NCBI GenBank assembly: GCA_003161495.1
Contig: PMOP01000271.1
Span: forward strand, 1 to 18,527
Direction of reading: 5' to 3'
DNA: 18,527 bases
From: Acidobacteriota bacterium
GTDB taxonomy: Bacteria; Acidobacteriota; Terriglobia; Acidiferrales; UBA7541
Shown here in pieces: positions 14,495 to 18,527 of the stretch (position 1 is the first letter of the stretch; the number at the start of each line of letters is the position of its first letter). Made by a program: the position numbers and the translations under genes. The notes under the pieces are model-generated. The model ran no database searches and was not told the origin of the DNA. It saw nothing but the letters and a program-made list of their open reading frames with translations.

Positions 14495-15160
14495 ATGAAA
14501 AAGGCAAAACTTGACCGGGATATTGAACTCGCTAGCGGCTGGCCGATTCACAAGGTCGAGGAAACTCTCGCAAAGTCCGACGGCAAGTCTGATCTGGTAT
14601 TGTTTTTCAGGACTCGCTACAGAGAGAGATACTTTGATCCAATCCAGGTCATAGACGGAAATGGGAAAGGGGTCGGATTTTCTATCATGACTCTTGCGTG
14701 TTTACTGGTCGAGACCTTTTACAGCTATCGCGCGGGGCTCCCCACATCGGACAGCCGAGAATACAAACGTTGGCTAGCGCAGATGAAACACAAACCGAAC
14801 ACTAATACTGCTTACTATGTCGCAGATTCAGAATTTCCGACTACGATTAGGGACGTTTTTATTTGCTTTTTCACAGCGAATCAAAAGTTTTTCCCCGGAG
14901 TCAGGGGAGGGGAATTCTACGACAACATCAGAAATGGTCTCTTGCATCAGTCGCAGACGAAGAGAGGCTGGAAAATAAAAACTGAAACCGGTTGTCTGTG
15001 GAACGACAAATTAAGAAGTCTCGATAGAAAACTGTTCGTTAAACAGCTACTGGCTTATTTTGACCACTATGCCAGTGAGCTTGAAGAGGATGATGAAGTC
15101 TGGAAGAATGCGCGCCGGAAGATTTGGTGGCTAGTGCAGATGAGCAAATCTAACCCTTAG
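14495..15160 (+). CDS. Putative HEPN-like protein, candidate RNase
   Basis: I do not recognise a named family for this 221-residue protein. Its clearest motif is FYDNIRNGLLHQ, giving R146-N147-x3-H151, which matches the R-(polar)-x3-H catalytic signature of HEPN ribonucleases found in toxins and antiphage proteins. A hydrophobic helix IMTLACLLVETFYSYRAG (64-81) precedes it, as often in HEPN folds, and the C-terminus is helical and basic (NARRKIWWLVQ). It has no signal peptide, so it is cytoplasmic. ATG 14495 is preceded by GGAAG about 6 nt upstream. Codon and base composition are AT-richer than the flanking genes. It ends 14 bp before dnaG, so both may share a transcript. No antitoxin-like ORF (MNT or other) is adjacent. 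Confidence 0.7.
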   Translation: MKKAKLDRDIELASGWPIHKVEETLAKSDGKSDLVLFFRTRYRERYFDPIQVIDGNGKGVGFSIMTLACLLVETFYSYRAGLPTSDSREYKRWLAQMKHKPNTNTAYYVADSEFPTTIRDVFICFFTANQKFFPGVRGGEFYDNIRNGLLHQSQTKRGWKIKTETGCLWNDKLRSLDRKLFVKQLLAYFDHYASELEEDDEVWKNARRKIWWLVQMSKSNP

Positions 15161-15174
15161 GTTCTCTGGACCAC

Positions 15175-16947
15175 ATGGCGGAAGCGGGCTCATTTGCGGA
15201 TCGTGTGAAGCAGCAGGCGGACATTGTCCGCGTGGTGGGGGAATATGTACGCCTGAAAAAGTCAGGATTGAATTTCACGGGGCTTTGTCCGTTTCATTCT
15301 GAAAAGACGCCGTCATTTTCCGTGAGCGCGACGAAGCAATTTTACTATTGCTTCGGATGCGGCGCGGGCGGCGACATTTTTAAATTCGTGATGGAGATGG
15401 ACAAGATCACGTTTCCGGAGTCGGTGCGCGCGGTCGCGGAAAAATGCGGCATCGCCATTCCGCGCGCGAAAGAACGGACGCCCGAGGAGCGGCAGCAAAA
15501 TCAGCAGCGCACTTCGCTCGTCGAATTGCACCGCGAGGCGGCGTCGTTTTTCGAGCAGCAGTTGAACGCAACGCAGGAGGGCCGAGCGGCTAAGGCGTAT
15601 CTGCTCGACCGCGGGCTCGACCCCGAAGCCATGGCGCGCTTCGGCATCGGCTTCGCGCCCTCGGGCGGAGAAGCGCTCCTCCGCGCGTTCAAGCAAAAAT
15701 ATCCGGAGAAGTCGCTGGAAGTTTCCGGCCTGTTCAGCCGCGACCAGAATGGGCGGCTCTTCGACAGGTTTCGCCGCCGCGTGATGTTTCCCATCGCCAA
15801 CGATTCGGGAAAAATCGTCGCGTTCGGCGGGCGCGCGCTGGGCGACGACTTGCCAAAATATTTGAACTCGCCCGAAACGCCCATCTACACGAAGGGCAAT
15901 ATTCTTTATCATCTCGACCGCGCCAAGGAAGCGCTGCGGCAGCGCGACTTCGCCGTGCTGGTCGAGGGCTACATGGACGCGATTGCCGTGGCGCGCGCGG
16001 GAATCTCAAACGTGGTCGCCAGCTGCGGCACCAGCCTCACCGAGCCGCAGGTAAAACTTCTGAGCCGGTTCACGCGCCGCATCATCGTCAATTACGATCC
16101 GGACACGGCGGGGCAGGCCGCAACCGAACGCTCGCTAACAATTCTGCTCGAGCAGGGCGCTGAAGTGCGCGTGTTGGCTCTTCCCGGCGGCAAGGATCCG
16201 GACAGTTTTATTCGATCCGAAGGCGCCACTGCCTATACGAAATTGCTCAATGAGGCCCCGCCCTATGTTGACTACCTGATTTCGCGTGCCCGCAAAATGG
16301 ACATGTCCACAGCGGAGGGAAAACTTCGCGCCGTGAATTTCCTGATGCCCTATGTGCAGCGTATTCCGGACCGCATCCTGCGCTCGGAGTGGGCCACGCG
16401 CATCGCGCAGCAGCTGCGCATCGAGGAGCCGGTGCTGCGCGAATCCATGCGCAAGGCGGCCAGCGAGCGCCGCAGCGAAGTAAAGGCCCGCCCGGAACTC
16501 GTGGGCCGCATTGGAAAACCCGCCGAGCGGCGGCTCGTGCAGATGTTGATCGAAGCCGAAGAATTTCGCGCGCAGCTCGCCGAAGAAATCCGCGCCGAGG
16601 AACTGCACCGGGGCCTCGAAAGCGAACGCATCCTCGCGGCGCTCGTCGAAGTTTGTGCAACGGGCATTCGGCCCGACGCAGCCGAACTGGCGCTATCGCT
16701 CGAAGAGCGCGACCGGCGGCTGCTGTTCGAAATCGCGTTCGAATCCGCGGCTCCGCCCACCCGGGCGGAAGCCGAAAGCTGCCTGGCCGTTTTGCGCCGC
16801 CGCCGCGCCGAAGAGGAATTGTCTGTCGTCCAAAAACAAATTGAATCTTTCGCAGCAGCCGCCGGTGCAGGTGCGGGCGGGGAACTGAGGCGTCTTCTGG
16901 AGCGCAAGCAGGAGCTGCGGCGGCGTCTGGATCCTCCCGCGCATTAG
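15175..16947 (+). CDS. dnaG: DNA primase DnaG
   Basis: DnaG synthesises RNA primers at the replication fork together with DnaB. The 590-residue product has the CHC2 zinc-binding module (C38, H41, C59, C62: LCPFHSEKTPSFSV, FYYCFGCGAGGD), and the basic RNA-polymerase motif RFRRRVMFPI (198-207). Then comes PKYLNSPETPIYTKG (227-241), and the TOPRIM catalytic residues E264 (VLVEGYMD) and D308/D310 (NYDPDTAG). The C-terminal helicase-binding region (about 430-590) is Arg/Glu/Ala-rich and poorly conserved, as usual. ATG 15175 gives the normal N-terminus; the ribosome site is weak. It lies 14 bp after the HEPN-like gene and upstream of rpoD, as in many macromolecular-synthesis operons, though rpoD has its own promoter. 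Confidence 0.97.
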   Translation: MAEAGSFADRVKQQADIVRVVGEYVRLKKSGLNFTGLCPFHSEKTPSFSVSATKQFYYCFGCGAGGDIFKFVMEMDKITFPESVRAVAEKCGIAIPRAKERTPEERQQNQQRTSLVELHREAASFFEQQLNATQEGRAAKAYLLDRGLDPEAMARFGIGFAPSGGEALLRAFKQKYPEKSLEVSGLFSRDQNGRLFDRFRRRVMFPIANDSGKIVAFGGRALGDDLPKYLNSPETPIYTKGNILYHLDRAKEALRQRDFAVLVEGYMDAIAVARAGISNVVASCGTSLTEPQVKLLSRFTRRIIVNYDPDTAGQAATERSLTILLEQGAEVRVLALPGGKDPDSFIRSEGATAYTKLLNEAPPYVDYLISRARKMDMSTAEGKLRAVNFLMPYVQRIPDRILRSEWATRIAQQLRIEEPVLRESMRKAASERRSEVKARPELVGRIGKPAERRLVQMLIEAEEFRAQLAEEIRAEELHRGLESERILAALVEVCATGIRPDAAELALSLEERDRRLLFEIAFESAAPPTRAEAESCLAVLRRRRAEEELSVVQKQIESFAAAAGAGAGGELRRLLERKQELRRRLDPPAH

Positions 16948-16953
16948 TGTTTC

Positions 16954-17035
16954 GGCAGCACAGGTTTCAGCCTGTGGTGATTTGACATTTCGAATGAGCT
17001 GAAAACAAAAACCCGCAAGCTGAAGCATGCGCCAC
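16954..17035. repeat. Decayed REP-like inverted repeat after dnaG
   Basis: The left arm (from 16954, core CAGGTTTCAGCCTG) and right arm (17014-17035, core CAAGCTGAAGCATG) are imperfect reverse complements, and share TTCAGC with the element at 6370. The left arm alone folds as CACAGG-TTTCAG-CCTGTG (16959-16976). A run of A follows the right arm. It starts 6 bp after the dnaG stop and could terminate transcription. Confidence 0.65.
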
Positions 17036-17093
17036 AAAAAATTCCTCACCCTTTGCCCAGTTTGAATTGATCAATACCCGCAAAATAAAATGG

Positions 17094-17121
17094 TTGACGC
17101 ATTTGCCCGCCAACGGATAAT
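17094..17121 (+). promoter_or_regulatory. Sigma70-type promoter for rpoD
   Basis: TTGACG (17094-17099) and GATAAT (17116-17121) each match the consensus at five of six positions and are 16 bp apart. An AT-rich stretch (CAAAATAAAATGG) lies just upstream and could act as an UP element. The transcript would start near 17129, leaving a leader of about 286 nt before rpoD. Confidence 0.6.
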
Positions 17122-17155
17122 TTGATCCGGTTTCCGCTCGAAGGCAGCGTAACGG

Positions 17156-17377
17156 TTGAATGGCCCGTTGCATCTAAGTGCGTGTGGAGTCAGCCCCGGA
17201 GAATCGGGCATTGTGCGCGAGGTCGAGGTCATCATTTACCAGGCAAGGGATTACGTTACTGGCGCGCAGGCAGAGGCAATTTATTGCACACGTGCATCGG
17301 AACCTGAGTTTGGGCGGTCGTGGATTTTGCCGATCATCGTAGATGGAAGGATTTGTTTTTTCAATTCTGCGTCGTAA
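17156..17377 (+). CDS. Doubtful small ORF in the rpoD leader
   Basis: A frame of up to 73 residues runs from TTG 17156 to a stop at 17377. Its second half (REVEVIIYQARDYVTGAQAEAI, then FGRSWILPIIVDGR) has protein-like residue use, while the first 15 residues do not. An internal GTG near 17212 could be the true start. No ribosome site is evident and I recognise no family. The 467-bp gap from dnaG to rpoD otherwise holds the REP-like repeat, the promoter and this leader. It could equally be a non-coding leader. Confidence 0.25.
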   Translation: MNGPLHLSACGVSPGESGIVREVEVIIYQARDYVTGAQAEAIYCTRASEPEFGRSWILPIIVDGRICFFNSAS

Positions 17378-17414
17378 TTAAGGGCCGCTTCTCGCATTAT
17401 TTTTGGAGGACTCC

Positions 17415-18527
17415 TTGGCGCTGGCTATTGAAGAAAAATACGATCAGGTACGGCAGCTCATCGCCCTGGGTAAGGAGCGCGGGTACCTGCTCTATGATGA
17501 AGTAAATGATACCCTGCCCGCCGAAGTGCATTCCTCGGAAGAGATTGACGACCTTCTCTCCACTTTTGAAAAATACGGAATAGATATTTACGAAGACCTC
17601 GCCGCGGCAAAGGCCGCTCGCGCCACCGCCGATCCCACCGTAGCCGAAGCGCCAGAAATCGAATCCAAGGATGAACTTCCCGTCGCGGAAGACTCTGGCG
17701 ATCTGGACCTCACGCCGGGAACTCTCGAAAAGACCAACGACCCGGTTCGCATGTACCTGCGCGAAATGGGCACCGTGCCGCTCTTGACGCGCGAGGGCGA
17801 AGTGGCCATCGCCAAGCGCATTGAGCGCGGGCAACTGCTCGTCCTCAAAACGATTACGCGCTCTCCGATCATTCTGAAAGAACTGCTGACGATCGGGGAT
17901 GATCTCCGCAAAGGCACGCGTTCGATCAAGGAAATTGTCCAGTTCGACGACGAAGAGCTGACCGAAGAGAAGATTGAAAACAAGACCAAGAAAACGCTGA
18001 AGGTTCTCGACCACATCGCCAAGCTGTACAACGAATGTTTGCGCGAGGCCGCGAAACTTGAGCGGATGACGAAGTCGAAGAAGCGGCCTTACCTGCACGC
18101 AAAGTATCACGTTTCCCGCTTACGCATCGAAATGTCGCAATTGGCGCGCTCGATCGAGTTCCACCTGTTTGAGAAGAAGCGGCTCATCGACAAAATTCGC
18201 CACACCGTCGAGCGGCTGCAATCTCTCGAGCGCGAGGCCGGCAAGCTGGAGCGGCGCGCCGACGCTTCCAAGGGCGACAACGCCGCCGAGGCGCGCAAGG
18301 AACTGCGGACGCGGCGCACCGAGCTGCGCGAAATCGAAGTGACCAGCGAGACGGGCCTCACCGATTTGAAGCGCATGCTTCAGGTGATACTTCGGGGAGA
18401 AGCCGAAGCCGAACAAGCCAAAAAAGAATTGATCGAGGCCAACCTTCGCCTCGTCGTTTCCATCGCAAAAAAATATACCAATCGCGGATTGCAGTTTTTG
18501 GATTTGATTCAGGAGGGCAACATCGGC
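17415..18527 (+). CDS. rpoD: RNA polymerase primary sigma factor RpoD (partial)
   Basis: The first 371 codons of the housekeeping sigma factor are present; the gene continues past the right edge. Region 1.1 is visible at 4-60 ([40 protein letters not shown]). An acidic linker follows, then region 1.2 at about 107-135 ([20 protein letters not shown]). A long non-conserved, Lys/Arg/Glu-rich helical insert (about 140-330) precedes the start of region 2 ([20 protein letters not shown], then DLIQEGNIG). The start is TTG 17415, with GGAGG at 17405-17409, five bases upstream; no ATG gives the region 1.1 start. A strong promoter lies about 290 bp upstream. Confidence 0.96.
   Translation, partial: MALAIEEKYDQVRQLIALGKERGYLLYDEVNDTLPAEVHSSEEIDDLLSTFEKYGIDIYEDLAAAKAARATADPTVAEAPEIESKDELPVAEDSGDLDLTPGTLEKTNDPVRMYLREMGTVPLLTREGEVAIAKRIERGQLLVLKTITRSPIILKELLTIGDDLRKGTRSIKEIVQFDDEELTEEKIENKTKKTLKVLDHIAKLYNECLREAAKLERMTKSKKRPYLHAKYHVSRLRIEMSQLARSIEFHLFEKKRLIDKIRHTVERLQSLEREAGKLERRADASKGDNAAEARKELRTRRTELREIEVTSETGLTDLKRMLQVILRGEAEAEQAKKELIEANLRLVVSIAKKYTNRGLQFLDLIQEGNIG

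Noticed and set aside
17122..17307. 61-codon frame in the rpoD leader starting at 17122
   Set aside because: Arg/His/Gly-rich composition with no plausible domain; the overlapping frame to 17377 is the better candidate.

Overview
The window reads as a piece of a moderately GC-rich bacterial chromosome carrying mostly housekeeping genes, interrupted by one insertion sequence, several repeat elements and one accessory-looking insert. The mix (YSC84/SYLF protein, an acidobacterial-looking Cys-rich protein, ruvAB without ruvC, an orphan EutN-type shell protein, mutS2 with a C-terminal Smr domain, dnaG next to rpoD, GGGCTTCAGCC-type palindromic repeats) most resembles Acidobacteriota. That assignment is inference from gene content and was not tested by database search.

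Layout. Positions 1-1268 hold an IS4-family transposase with the DDE triad and an exact Y-2-R-3-E-6-K signature. It is followed at once by 15 perfect copies of a 7-bp repeat (1269-1373). Next come a single bacterial-microcompartment vertex protein (EutN/CcmL, 1473-1748), then ruvA and ruvB behind a near-consensus promoter. A 182-bp element with 36-bp perfect inverted ends (3653-3834) separates ruvB from folK. folK is convergent with a minus-strand receiver-like protein that lacks the phospho-acceptor Asp. Divergent from that is a radical-SAM (Rv2578c/SPL-like) gene with a strong promoter containing an 11-bp-period direct repeat. A REP-like palindrome (6370-6444) supplies the stop codons of both the radical-SAM gene and the convergent Cys-rich gene.

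Further on are a YSC84/SYLF lipid-binding protein (minus strand), a divergent PBP4/DacB-type D-Ala-D-Ala carboxypeptidase, a LOG-like Rossmann protein closely coupled to mutS2, and then a visibly AT-richer block (about 13.1-15.16 kb). This block holds a secreted HtrA-like protease without PDZ domain (minus) and a divergent protein with an R-N-G-L-L-H motif typical of HEPN ribonucleases (plus). The HEPN-like gene stops 14 bp before dnaG. dnaG is followed by a decayed REP element, a near-consensus promoter, a roughly 286-nt leader and the start of rpoD, which runs off the right edge.

Most genes serve DNA metabolism: Holliday-junction branch migration (ruvAB), recombination control (mutS2), priming (dnaG) and sigma factor (rpoD). 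Cell-wall maturation (dacB) and folate synthesis (folK) are also present. The most novel candidates are the HEPN/protease block between mutS2 and dnaG, the orphan shell protein beside an IS and a heptamer satellite, the 182-bp inverted-repeat element, and the pseudo-receiver with a charged tail.
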